Source of the DNA: G965220305 sp965220305
GTDB lineage: Bacteria; Chloroflexota; Dehalococcoidia; Lucifugimonadales; UBA3495
Direction: 5' to 3'
Assembly (NCBI GenBank): GCA_965220305.1
Contig: OZ244817.1
Coordinates: 4,092,001 to 4,156,000 of the forward strand
DNA length: 64,000 bases
Part shown: positions 43,206-51,991 of the stretch, piece after piece
Layout: each line of letters begins with the position of its first letter
Position numbering within the stretch: position 1 is the first letter of the stretch
Made by a program: the position numbers and the translations under genes
The notes under the pieces: model-generated
Seen by the model: only the letters and a program-made list of their open reading frames with translations
Databases searched by the model: none
Told to the model about the DNA's origin: nothing

Positions 43206-43642
43206 CTGAGCCCTCCTAAATCCAGGGCGATGATACCTTTCTGACTCCCCGTGTCCTTGTCCATTTGGAAGAAGTCCAAGAAAATGGATCCCTGCAGGTC
43301 GGCTACCGCGAACGCAGGAAACAGCTCCCCTCCGAATTTGGCTTTCTAAGCAGCACGGCTTCCTTCAAAGTCAAGCAACACTGGATCAAGGGAATCAAAG
43401 TCTATTCCCGCCTCTTCCCAGCACCCATCGAAGTCACCGGGGGCTAACTTGTCGGAGACAAAGCTCCCATCCAAGTAAACCGCTTGGCAGCCAACGCGCT
43501 GTAGTTCGTCCAAGGCAGCCCGAAGTCCGGTCAGAAGATGACGCCGCCACGGGGTGTCCCCAAACCTGTTGACGACCTCGTCCCATGTGGCCCAATGAAT
43601 GCCGTGAGGTAGATTACCGTCGGCGTTGAACGGTGGAATCAT
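43202..43642 (-). pseudogene. DUF6932-like protein with internal amber codon
   Basis: First gene of the operon. From ATG 43642: MIPPFNADGNLPHGIHWATW, EVVNRFGDTPWRRHLL, AVYLDGSFVSDKLAPGDFDG and DPVLLDFEGSRAA, then TAG (43346-43348) and, in the same frame, KAKFGGELFPAFAVADLQGS and FLDFFQMDKDTGSQKGIIAL. Relatives have a residue such as Gln at the TAG. The full frame is 147 codons and ends overlapping the ImmA start. DUF6932 proteins resemble nucleotidyltransferases and occur next to XRE-ImmA genes. It is truncated to 98 residues unless the amber is read through. Confidence 0.75.
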
Positions 43643-43643
43643 G

Positions 43644-43663
43644 ACACAACTATAACATTGTGT
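43644..43663. promoter_or_regulatory. Operator-like inverted repeat over the -10
   Basis: ACACAA (43644-43649) and TTGTGT (43658-43663) are inverted with eight bases between, covering the -10 element. A likely binding site for the operon's own XRE-ImmA protein. Confidence 0.55.
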
Positions 43664-43677
43664 TAGTATCAGGTCAA
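43649..43677 (-). promoter_or_regulatory. Strong sigma-70-type promoter, probably leaderless
   Basis: TTGACC (43672-43677) and TATAGT (43649-43654) are separated by exactly 17 bases. Only six bases lie between the -10 and the ATG at 43642, so transcription would start at or next to the start codon, giving a leaderless mRNA. No ribosome site is present. Confidence 0.75.
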
Positions 43678-43714
43678 CAATGGCAACTGTTCGGACAGGA
43701 CAATCGCCTCTCAA

Positions 43715-44045
43715 GTGCGGAGAACCTGGAGGCGGCGGTCTCCCCGCCCGCCAGCGTTGCGCCGTTTACCCTTGATACCGGGCATTGATGGTCTCCTTCT
43801 TACGTGGATTCAGGGTGTGGCCTGGGGAGGGCACCATGTTTTCTGGGGCGTGGACTTCGTGGATAAGGCACTGGTCTTTCCGGAAGGTCAGGCGCCGAGG
43901 GCAGTGCAGGGATTCTCGGTGCTCCGGTGGTTCCGGTGCGCGTTTCGTGGTGGGACCGCGCCTTTACCACCTCATTGAGATGAGGAAAAATTGGTCTCAC
44001 CAATCCGGCTCAAAATAACACGGGGGATCAACGTCACTTTTAATA
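43715..44045. other. Gap, no gene seen
   Basis: About 330 bases upstream of the operon promoter. No supported coding sequence, RNA or repeat on either strand; the frames present are shadow-like and Arg/Pro-biased. Confidence 0.5.
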
Positions 44046-45154
44046 CCTGATGTTACGCAGCCTTAAGGAGTTGGAGTTCATCGAAAGCATGGCGGATGGC
44101 CTTGAGATAGAGCCTGGCTCTCAAGGCAAAGTGGTTCATTCCATGCTTCAACCGGAGTCCTTCCAACCGGAAGGCCGCATAGATGGACATGAAACAGTGG
44201 TTGCTTTGGGTGCGCTCCGTCCTGGTAGGCGACTTGGCAAGGGCGGCATTGGACTTGAGCGTCTTATGAAAGGTCTCCACTTTCCACCGTTTCTGGTAGA
44301 TCGCGCAGATGGTTGGTCCATCGCAGTCCAGATCGCTTGAGGCCAGATACAATGTCCCGGTGCTGCCATCCTTGTTTGTAAAGACTTGGCGAACGAGCCG
44401 GACCGGGAACTCCAACCCCCTCAGCCAGCACTGCACCGCTTGATGTTCTGGCAAGTCCAGCGAGTCTATGCGGGAGAAGTTGCCCTGCAGCTTCCCTTCA
44501 TAGCTCAATGCAGCCGTCCGATTCGACTTGAGCGCAACAATGAAATGCCGGTCCAGTTCCCAGCGTATGAAGTCCAGGTTCTCCTTGGCGGAAAACCAAC
44601 TGTCAGCCAGCACGTAGCGATATTGCAACTGATTGCGCTGACAGACTCTCAACATCCGGCGCATCAGTTCATTCTTGGTGACTTCGCTCTTACGCTTGTG
44701 CCTGCCGGTCTTCTCATCGCGGTACACCAGCGGTTTTCGGATGAGTTCGTAGGCCACGGGAACCGCTGCGCCCCCAGCGTAATACATGCAGTTGAGCAGG
44801 TTAATTCCCTTGACTGAACGGTTCTTGCTATGGTCGAAATGCCAGCTAATCAGTTCGTTCTCGTCCGTATAGGGCTTTTCCTGGATGGTGTCATCAAAGA
44901 TCAGTACCCCATCCGGCTGTTCCATGGCGCGCACCATCGGCTTGACCTGTTCCCATAGGGTTTTGGAGTCATAGTCTTCCCTCGACAGAAAGCGCGTTAC
45001 TTGGTCATGGCTGACCGCGCCTTCCACCGTGGATGACAAGCCCGTCGCTGTGGCGGCGCCAAAGGAACTCAACAGGTAATCGCTGTACAGTTCCAACATC
45101 TCTTTATCCATAGCTCTAATCTACCATTATCCTCATCCTGTGCGTAACATGAGT
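44046..45154 (-). mobile_element. DDE insertion sequence (IS701/IS4-like)
   Basis: A single-gene element whose ends share TGTTACGCA (44051-44059) and its inverse TGCGTAACA (45141-45149). Exact borders and target duplication are not clear. It appears to have inserted into the 3' end of a small membrane-protein gene (45116-45514). Confidence 0.7.
44053..45111 (-). CDS. Transposase, IS701/IS4-like
   Basis: A 352-residue DDE transposase, frame intact. VLIFDDTIQEKPYTDENELI (first Asp), SWHFDHSKNRSVKGINLLNC, YVLADSWFSAKENLDFI (second Asp), FIVALKSNRTAAL, VRQVFTNKDGSTGTLYLASS, IYQKRWKVETFHKTLKSNAA (final Glu in the Y-x-x-R-W-x-v-E helix) and TQSNHCFMSIYAAFRLE are visible. Such sequences are filed under IS701 or IS4-type groups; the exact group needs a database comparison. 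It is probably functional. Confidence 0.85.
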   Translation of the reverse strand: MDKEMLELYSDYLLSSFGAATATGLSSTVEGAVSHDQVTRFLSREDYDSKTLWEQVKPMVRAMEQPDGVLIFDDTIQEKPYTDENELISWHFDHSKNRSVKGINLLNCMYYAGGAAVPVAYELIRKPLVYRDEKTGRHKRKSEVTKNELMRRMLRVCQRNQLQYRYVLADSWFSAKENLDFIRWELDRHFIVALKSNRTAALSYEGKLQGNFSRIDSLDLPEHQAVQCWLRGLEFPVRLVRQVFTNKDGSTGTLYLASSDLDCDGPTICAIYQKRWKVETFHKTLKSNAALAKSPTRTERTQSNHCFMSIYAAFRLEGLRLKHGMNHFALRARLYLKAIRHAFDELQLLKAA

Positions 45155-45514
45155 GAGTAATAGCCCTACGAGGGCCGCATGGCCTGCAGTTAGTGTCAAC
45201 GCCGCGATCTGTTTTTGGAGAAGTGGTTCGAGCCATGTTGGTATACTCGTCAAGTATAAAGTGTGCGACGACAGGAAGATGACTATCAGGATCATTGGGA
45301 GGAACCCGGTTGCCCTGATCGCGTGAGCTAGGAGGTCCCGGTCGGAGTTTAGTTGGATTGGGTCTCGTCCTCCATTGTCTAATCCGCCGCCTGCCGCGGG
45401 TGTTCCGAGGTTCGATTCGGACTTTGTCCCCTTCTTCCGAAGTCTGCGGGCTCGTTTTTCGCGGTTCCTCTTTCTTTGTTCCACCCAAGGGTTCCTTCCG
45501 ATGTTCCCGTTCAA
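45116..45514 (-). CDS. Small membrane protein, 3' end affected by the IS
   Basis: About 132 residues from a TTG start: a very basic N terminus (RKRNREKRARRLRKKGTKSE) and two hydrophobic helices (FLPMILIVIFLSSHTLYL and QIAALTLTAGHAALVGLLLT). The last residues fall in the IS end. No family. The start is uncertain and there is no strong ribosome site, so confidence is low. Confidence 0.4.
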   Translation of the reverse strand: MNGNIGRNPWVEQRKRNREKRARRLRKKGTKSESNLGTPAAGGGLDNGGRDPIQLNSDRDLLAHAIRATGFLPMILIVIFLSSHTLYLTSIPTWLEPLLQKQIAALTLTAGHAALVGLLLTHVTHRMRIMVD

Positions 45515-45592
45515 TCACTGAGGGCGGCATGTCCCGCCTCGGCGGTGATCCGGTCGGCGGAGGCCCGGTCGTGTCAAGGGCGGCGGCAAAAC

Positions 45593-47012
45593 GTAACTGT
45601 TCAGACTTGATGAGGCGAATATGCTGAATTTTCTTGCTGGGCGGAAAAACGCTGGCGTCCGGGGTGCGATTGTGGCATAAGAGAACAATGGAAGCGGAAT
45701 TGGACTTGGACCAGGCGAGCCGGGAGACGCTGCTGGAGATTATCGCGGAACTGAGGCAGCGGGTCGAAAGCCTGGAGGCCCGCCTGTCCGGCGGCGGACC
45801 GGGGGCCAGGATGCCGGGGCATAAGCCTGCCGCCAGGCGCAAGAAGCCGGCGGCGGAGAAGAAGCCGCGCAAGAAGCGTCAGCACGGCTTTGCCCGACCG
45901 CGGATGGAACCCACTGGACGGGTGGTCCACGCCCCGGAGTCTTGCCCCGAATGTCATACTGCCCTGACCGGGGGATGGGCGCAGCGGACCCGGGAGATCA
46001 TAGACATTCCGGCAGTCCCGGCGGAAGTCACAGAGCACGTATTCATAGCCCGGATATGTCCGTTGTGCCGGAAACGGCGGCTGCCCCGGGACCCTCTGAA
46101 AGGGCTGGCCGCGGGCCGCCAGCCCTTGGGGGCCAACCTGGTAAGCCTGATAGTGACCCTGCGGGAAGAGGGGCGGCTGCCGGTAAGGACAATCCAATGG
46201 TATCTGCGAACGTTGCATCAGTTGAAACTGAGCGTTGGGGCCATCGTCCGTGTTGTTCATCAAGTGGCGCAGCAGGCCCGGCCGGCCGTAGCGGAAGCGC
46301 TGGAACGCATCCGCAGCAGCCCGGTGGTCCACGCTGATGAGACGGGCTGGCGGGAGAACGGAGTCAACGGCTACGTTTGGACCTTCAGCACGTCCACGGA
46401 GCGGTACTTCCTGCGCCGGGGCCGGGGCGGGGCGGTGGTGGACGAGGTCCTGGGCGAGTCCTTCGGCGGGATTCTGGTGAGCGACTGCTACGTAGCCTAT
46501 CACCACTACCCCGGCTTGAAGCAGCGGTGTTGGGCCCATCTGTTGCGGGACATCCACAAGCTGAAGGCGCTGTACCCAGAAGACGCCGGTCTTGTCCGGT
46601 GGGCCCGGAGAGTGCAACGGCTCTACGCCAAGGCCGTGGGTTGGGCGGCGGCCGGGGGCTGTTCCTCACGGGAGCAGTTGACGCTGGAAAGGCGGTTGCT
46701 TGGGCTGTGCCGCCCTTTCCTGGAGGACCCGCTGGCCGTCCAGGGAAAACTGTGCCGGCGGATTGAGCGGCACATCAAGGAGTTGTTCGTCTTCGTTTCC
46801 CACCCGGAGACGCCATCTGACAACAACGCCGCGGAACGGAGCCTGCGCCACCTGGTGATCAGCCGTAAAATCAGCGGCGGCACCCGCTCGGAAGCGGGCA
46901 GCGACAGCAAAATGACCTTGGCATCTCTCTTTGGCACCTGGCGGGCCCGGGGCCTCAATCCCCTCCTGGAATGCCGCAGGCTCCTGATTTCCCCTCAACT
47001 CTGAACAGTTAC
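45593..47012 (+). mobile_element. IS66-like insertion sequence
   Basis: GTAACTGTTCAGA at 45593-45605 is matched by TCTGAACAGTTAC at 47000-47012, inverted ends of a 1420-bp element carrying one IS66-type transposase and no accessory tnpA/tnpB genes. Its right end directly abuts the truncated second IS701 copy, whose first ~110 bases plus end are missing. No clear target duplication is seen, so the insertion involved a deletion. Confidence 0.8.
45688..47004 (+). CDS. IS66-family transposase
   Basis: About 438 residues from ATG 45688. An N-terminal coiled coil (LLEIIAELRQRVESLEARL), a basic linker, a zinc-ribbon part (CPECHTAL and ICPLCRKRR), then the DDE core: VVHADETGWR (first Asp), ILVSDCYVAYHHYPGLKQRC-WAHLLRDIHKL (second Asp) and SDNNAAERSLRHLVISRKIS (final Glu) with SGGTRSEAGS. 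The upstream frame to 45634 is not conserved. It appears intact and is a single-gene type like ISBst12-group elements. Confidence 0.9.
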   Translation: MEAELDLDQASRETLLEIIAELRQRVESLEARLSGGGPGARMPGHKPAARRKKPAAEKKPRKKRQHGFARPRMEPTGRVVHAPESCPECHTALTGGWAQRTREIIDIPAVPAEVTEHVFIARICPLCRKRRLPRDPLKGLAAGRQPLGANLVSLIVTLREEGRLPVRTIQWYLRTLHQLKLSVGAIVRVVHQVAQQARPAVAEALERIRSSPVVHADETGWRENGVNGYVWTFSTSTERYFLRRGRGGAVVDEVLGESFGGILVSDCYVAYHHYPGLKQRCWAHLLRDIHKLKALYPEDAGLVRWARRVQRLYAKAVGWAAAGGCSSREQLTLERRLLGLCRPFLEDPLAVQGKLCRRIERHIKELFVFVSHPETPSDNNAAERSLRHLVISRKISGGTRSEAGSDSKMTLASLFGTWRARGLNPLLECRRLLISPQL

Positions 47013-48339
47013 GGGCCTTTGGCCGCAAGCAGTGGCGGGAACACAGCAGGCATTATCTGCCGGGCCTGCTGGTCCAGGCCCAGGAGCGGCGCAACGCCGA
47101 GAATCTGTCCGAGATGGTTCCGGTCTCGGCCCGGGCGATGCAGCGCTTTCTCACCGAGGCCCGCTGGGACGATGCCGCGGTCATCGCCCGCCTGCAGGAG
47201 TACTTGGGTCCCAGGCTGGAACACCCGCTGGCGGTGTGGGTGTTCGACGGCAGCGACTTCCCCAAGCAGGGCGTCAAATCGGTAGGGGTGGCCCGGCAAT
47301 ACTGCGGGGCGTTGGGCAAGATAGCCAATTGCCAGGCCGGAGTATTCCTGGCCCACGTGGGGCCGCGGGGGCGGGCCCTGGCGGACCAGCGCTGGTATCT
47401 GCCCGAGGCATGGACTTCGGACGCGGGCCGCTGTGCGGCGGCGGGCGTGCCGGAAGAGCGGCGGCGGTACCGGTCGAAGACGGACCTGGCATTAGATATG
47501 CTGGGGCAGGCCCGGGCTCGGGGTTGCCCCAGCGCTGGGTGGGTCGCTGGGGATTCCGCCTTCGGGATGTCCCCGGCGTTCCGAGACGGCTTGGCTGCAA
47601 CAGGAATGCTATACGTTCTGGACGTCCGGCCGGACATGACGGTCTGGCCGCTGGAGCCTGACTGGAGCGAGCCGGCCTATCAGGGACTCGGGCGTCCCCG
47701 CCAGCCCAAACTGCGCAGCGGACAGCGCCTGACCATGGCGGAGCGCAGCTTGGCGCTGCCGGAGGAGTCGTGGCGGGAGATTACGGTGGCGGAGGGGTCC
47801 CAGGGGCCGCGGGTCTACCGGTTCGGCGCCCAGAGGGTCCGGGAAACCCGGAACCGGAAGCCTGGTGGAGTGGTTTGGGCAAGCTACCGCCAGAACCTGG
47901 ACGGCAGCGAGCCCCGCTACTACCTGTCCAATGCGCCCGGGGACACTCCCCTGGAAACCCTGGCCCACGTGGGGGGGTCTAGGTGGCGTACTTAAACCGA
48001 ATTCGAGACCGAAAAGAGCGACATCGGGCTGGACGAGTACGAGACCCGGACATGGGCCGGATGGCATCACCACGTGGCCATGTGCCTGCTGGGCGGGGCG
48101 TTTCTGTTGGGCCTGCCGCAGGACTGGGGGGGAAAAGATGCCCCGGATCACGCGCCCGCAGGTGTACCGGGTGGTGCGGGAGATGCTGCCGCGGGAACGG
48201 TTCGGACCGGATGAGTTGCGGCAATGGCTGGAAGATGTCCAACAGCGCAACGAGCGGGCGAAACGCTCCCACGAGAAACGCCGCGCCGCCCGTCGCCGGG
48301 AAGCATCAGGCGTCCCTCCTTAAACTCGTCGTTGTAATA
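47013..48339 (+). mobile_element. IS701-family copy 2, 5'-truncated, inverted relative to copy 1
   Basis: Nearly identical to bases 25651-26977 in inverse orientation; one amino-acid difference (Arg to Pro in G-C-x-S-A-G-W) was noted in the transposase. The inner end with TATTACAACGACG and CTAG is present at 48339-48343, but the start of the transposase and left end were replaced by IS66. It shares both lesions of copy 1. Confidence 0.85.
47015..47995 (+). pseudogene. IS701 transposase, truncated and interrupted (copy 2)
   Basis: Open from FGRKQWREHSRHYLPGLLVQ without a start codon, through VWVFDGSDFPKQG and VAGDSAFGMSPAF to GGSRWRT and the same TAA as copy 1. The segment TEFETEKSDIGLDEYETRTW continues in frame afterwards, then the 7-G run shifts the frame before EKMPRITRPQVYR. 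Lacks the first ~35 residues. Non-functional. Confidence 0.82.
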
Positions 48340-48355
48340 CTAGTAGTCGGTCAAG

Positions 48356-49003
48356 TCAGGAATTGAGGGGATAGAGGCGGTGGAGTTTGGTTCTGGCATC
48401 CTGGATGCTGAAGCGCCAGTTGATGCGGGCTTGAGCTTCGTTTCGCTCCAGTTCCAGGGCGTGGACCTCCCGGCAGAGGGATTCCTCGTCCGGGAGACGC
48501 TGCCTCAGGCAACTGCGGGAGAAGATGCTGAACTCGATCTCCGCCATATTCAGCCAACTGCCATGCTTGGGGGTGTAGTGAAACTCCAGTCTCCTGGCGA
48601 TGCGCCGCGCCGCTCCCGCCGGAAAGGTCTGGTACAGCGACGCCTGGCGATGGGTGTTCAAATTGTCCAGAACCACCCGGATTACGGGTATCCGGGGGTA
48701 CGCTTCATCCACCAGCCAGCGCATCTGATGGGCGAAGTCCTCGGTGGTGCGCCGCTGGGTAACCGCCACGTGCCGCCAGCCTGCCAGGGGCTCGCAGGCC
48801 AGGAACAGGTTGCGGGTGCCCTCCCGCCGGTACTCGTAATTCTCCCTCCTGGGTTGTCCCGGCTCCACCGGAAGGGGCGGCCGGGCGTCGGCCAGCAACT
48901 GGGTGGATGTCTCGTCGAAGCAGACCACCGGCCTTTGGGGGTCAAAGGGTTCGGCGTACAAATCCAGGACATCCTCCATGTTGGCCACGAAGTCGGCGCT
49001 CAC
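48356..49003 (-). CDS. IS630 element A, second ORF (DDE part)
   Basis: 215 residues when read alone: VVCFDETSTQLLAD (first Asp), YEYRREGTRNLFLACEPLAG, VTQRRTTEDFAHQMRWLVDE, IRVVLDNLNTHRQASLY (second Asp) and FHYTPKHGSWLNMAEIEFSI (final Glu). Probably made as a fusion with the first ORF by minus-1 frameshifting, as known for IS630 relatives. The catalytic set is complete and the VLDN-LNTH site has no insert, unlike elements C and E. Confidence 0.86.
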   Translation of the reverse strand: MSADFVANMEDVLDLYAEPFDPQRPVVCFDETSTQLLADARPPLPVEPGQPRRENYEYRREGTRNLFLACEPLAGWRHVAVTQRRTTEDFAHQMRWLVDEAYPRIPVIRVVLDNLNTHRQASLYQTFPAGAARRIARRLEFHYTPKHGSWLNMAEIEFSIFSRSCLRQRLPDEESLCREVHALELERNEAQARINWRFSIQDARTKLHRLYPLNS

Positions 49004-49470
49004 CTTGGGAATGCACCACTGCTTCTTCTGCCACGGTTTGAGGGCGTTTTTTTCAGGTGCAGGCGCACCGTCTCGTGGGACAGGGACTCGACCACTCCCA
49101 ACTCCACCATCCGGTCCGCCAGCAGGGGCAGATTCCAGTGGTCGTGGCCCTCGGGGGCCGGGCTGCAGGCCAGGGCGATGAGATGGGCTTCGCCCCGGTC
49201 GTCCAGCTTGCGGTACCGGTGGGGCTGGGTCCGGTCCCTGAGCGCCCCGTCCAACCCGTCCTCGGCGAAGCGCCGCTTGATGCGGAACACCGTGCCCTCG
49301 GCCACATCCAGAGCTTGGGCCACCTTGGGCGCTGGCCAGCCCTCGTCGGTCTTGAGCAGGATGCGGGCCCGGGTCGTAACCCTAGCTGAACTCTTCCCCG
49401 CCCGGACCATATGCTCCAGTTGGTTGCGCTCCTCCGGCGTCAGCCGGACCGCAAATTTCTCCCTGACCAC
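49000..49470 (-). CDS. IS630 element A, first ORF (HTH part)
   Basis: 156 residues from GTG 49470: FAVRLTPEERNQLEHMVRAG, ARVTTRARILLKTDEGWPAP-KVAQALDV (HTH), GTVFRIKRRFAEDGLDGALR and LKKTPSNRG. The A7 run in CTGAAAAAAACG near its end is a typical minus-1 slippery site. Slipping would join it to the DDE frame (LKKNALKPWQKKQWCIPKV...), giving the full transposase. Confidence 0.85.
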   Translation of the reverse strand: MVREKFAVRLTPEERNQLEHMVRAGKSSARVTTRARILLKTDEGWPAPKVAQALDVAEGTVFRIKRRFAEDGLDGALRDRTQPHRYRKLDDRGEAHLIALACSPAPEGHDHWNLPLLADRMVELGVVESLSHETVRLHLKKTPSNRGRRSSGAFPR

Positions 49471-49561
49471 ACCACCACCTCACAGCAACACCAATTACCC
49501 AAAGATTAGCACTACCAGTCAATCACCGCTGCCACCCTCAAAACCAAGATTGACCGAGTAC

Positions 49562-50003
49562 TAGTAGTCGATCAGTGTTGGATTGATGGGTAAAGGGACT
49601 TCAACTTGATGCGGGCGTCCTCAGTTGAAAAGCGCCAGCCCACCCGAATCCGCTGCCGATTCCGTCGGTTCCCCCATGCCCTTGTTTCCTGTTCCAGGAT
49701 TTCCCGGCTGGGTATCCGGCGGTCCAGGCACTGCTGCGCCAGCACCCCCAGTTCTATCTCCGCCATATTGAGCCAACTCCCGTGCTTCGGCGTGTAGTGA
49801 ATCTACAGCCGCTGTGCAATGCGCCGGGCCTCCGCTGGCTCGAAGGCCTCGTACAGGGATGCCGGATGATGGGAGTTCAGGTTGTCCATCACCAGCACTA
49901 TCCGCTCCTTTTCGGGGTAGTCCTCGTCCACCAGTTTCCGTATCACCCGCGCCCAGTCCCTCCGGGTGCGCCGGTCCGTGACCTCTACCTGCTTTCAACC
50001 CTC
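49562..50003 (-). mobile_element. IS630-family fragment B
   Basis: Left end TAGTAGTCGATCAG starts at the TA that closes element A. Only the 3' half of a transposase gene remains (49572-49996); the rest is lost where element C begins. Confidence 0.7.
49572..49996 (-). pseudogene. IS630 transposase C-terminal fragment
   Basis: Reads DRRTRRDWARVIRKLVDEDY, RIVLVMDNLNSHHPASLYEA (second Asp), FEPAEARRIAQRL, then TAG in place of Glu, then IHYTPKHGSWLNMAEIELGV and the C terminus RWRFSTEDARIKLKSLYP-like. More distant from elements A, C and E than they are from each other. Confidence 0.75.
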
Positions 50004-50100
50004 TAGTAATCAGTCAACCTTGATGTTGAAAATTCTGCGAGAATCTGGCCGATAGTCGTATACTGCTGGGGATGAAGTGCTGATGTCGGGGGTGGCGGTG

Positions 50101-50567
50101 ATGGTCCGGGATAAGTATGAGGTGCGGCTGGCGACGGAACAACGGGAAGAACTCCAGAACCTGATTCGGGTTGGGAAAAGCTCGGCCCGAGTGACCGCCA
50201 GGGCGCGGATTCTCCTCAAGAGCGGCGATGGTTGGGTGGCTCCCCAGGTGGCGGAAGCCCTGGACGTGGCGCTGGGCACCGTATACCGGATCAAGCAGCG
50301 TTTTACCGAGGAGGGGTTGGCTGGGGCCCTGTGGGACCGGCGCCAGGCCAACCGGCATCGGAAGTTGGACGACCGGGGTGAGGCTCACCTCGTCGCCTTG
50401 GCCTGCAGCCCAGCGCCGGAGGGCCATGACCACTGGACCCTGCGCCTTTTGGCTGGGAAGGTGGTGGAGTTGGGGTTGGCGTCCTCCATGTCCCACGAAG
50501 GAGTGAGGAAGCGGCTCAAAAAAACGCTCTCAAGCCGTGGCAGAAGAAGGAGTGGTGCATCCCCAAG

Positions 50568-50571
<4 letters not shown>
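50101..50571 (+). CDS. IS630 element C, first ORF (HTH part)
   Basis: About 156 residues from ATG 50101 (a longer frame begins at 50077): YEVRLATEQREELQNLIRVG, ARVTARARILLKSGDGWVAP-QVAEALDV, GTVYRIKQRFTEEGLAGALW and SHEGVRKRLKKT. CTCAAAAAAACG near 50517-50528 is the slippery site; minus-1 slipping gives LKKNALKPWQKKEWCIPKV-SAEF and joins the DDE frame. Confidence 0.85.
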
Positions 50572-51248
<677 letters not shown>

Positions 51249-51254
51249 CTACTA

Positions 51255-51609
51255 GGGGCGCGAACAGCATGAACAGGTTGCTCACCCCATTGCGCTGATA
51301 TTCATAGTCGTAGGCCATGACCCCACCGGGCCGCGACGGGCGGGGCTGACGGGTCTCCTGCACCAGTTGATTGCTGGTCTCGTCCAAGCACACCAGCACT
51401 TCGTTGTCATCGAACCGGCGGTGATAGACCTCCAGCACGTCCTCCATGGCGCACACGAACTCGGCGCTGCCCTGGGGAGGGAGACACCAGCATTCCTTCA
51501 GCCAAGGCTTGAGTTGGTTTTTTTCAGAGTCCGGCGCACCGTCTCGGTGCTGATGCTCTCCACTATCTCCCGCTCCACCAACCCATCGGCCAGTAGTTGC
51601 AGCGTCCAA
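51255..51609 (-). pseudogene. IS630-like fragment D, truncated DDE ORF
   Basis: Contains the start of the catalytic domain after the slip site (SAEFVCAMEDVLEVYHRRF, VLVCLDETSNQLVQETRQPR, YDYEYQRNGVSNLFMLFAPL) and then ends at the border with element C. It lacks the second Asp and the Glu. Confidence 0.75.
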
Positions 51610-51965
51610 CTGACCCGTCCTTCCGGTGGTTGGGAGCAGGCCAGGGCCATCAGGTGGGCTTCACCCTGGTCATCCAGCTTTTTCCGGCGGCGGTTGAGCT
51701 GCCGTTTGCGTTCCAGAGCGGCCTTTACACCCTCCTCCACGCACCGGCGGCGCACCCGTTCCACCGTGGCGGTGCCCACCCTCAGGGCCTGGGCTATCTC
51801 CTGGTCCATCATTGGTCCATCAGCCTGGTTCTCATCGCTCAGCAGCAGAATGCGGGCGTGAGTCTGTTTATAGGCTGCCGCCCGCCCCTTGGACACCAAT
51901 GCATTAAGTTCCTCCTGTTCCTCCTCCGTCAGTCCCACATGGTATTTCTTCACCATCACATCCAC
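51498..51965 (-). CDS. IS630-like fragment D, HTH ORF
   Basis: 155 residues: YHVGLTEEEQEELNALVSKG, HARILLLSDENQADGPMMDQ-EIAQALRVG, TVERVRRRCVEEGVKAALER, RRKKLDDQGEAHLMALACSQ and RRTLKKTNSS. Like the other copies it has CTGAAAAAAACC as a slip site leading to the frame EKNQLKPWLKECWCLPPQGS. Confidence 0.75.
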   Translation of the reverse strand: MDVMVKKYHVGLTEEEQEELNALVSKGRAAAYKQTHARILLLSDENQADGPMMDQEIAQALRVGTATVERVRRRCVEEGVKAALERKRQLNRRRKKLDDQGEAHLMALACSQPPEGRVSWTLQLLADGLVEREIVESISTETVRRTLKKTNSSLG

Positions 51966-51991
51966 CCCTCACTTCCCTATCTTCTTCCTTC

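Larger units (their letters stand above)
48341..49563 (-). mobile_element. IS630-family element A (complete)
   Basis: About 1223 bp. TAGTAGTCGGTCAA at the left and the inverse of TAGTACTCGGTCAA at the right are the ends, each with the TA used by IS630-type elements. The left TA lies in the CTAG flank of the IS701 copy and the right TA is shared with the next element, so it is part of a nested tandem. It encodes two overlapping frames. Confidence 0.8.
51255..51991 (-). mobile_element. IS630-like fragment D
   Basis: A distinct IS630-type element with its HTH frame and the first part of the DDE frame; the 3' half is missing where element C's right end starts. Its outer end is near 51992, where a 13-bp repeat of another type begins. 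Confidence 0.7.

Noticed and set aside
43715..44018. Short frames on both strands upstream of the operon
   Set aside because: Arg/Pro/Trp-biased, overlapping, without start signals.
48356..49470. IS630 element A transposase as a frameshifted pseudogene
   Set aside because: The two frames overlap at an A7 slippery run, the known programmed minus-1 arrangement in this family; elements C and D have the same feature.
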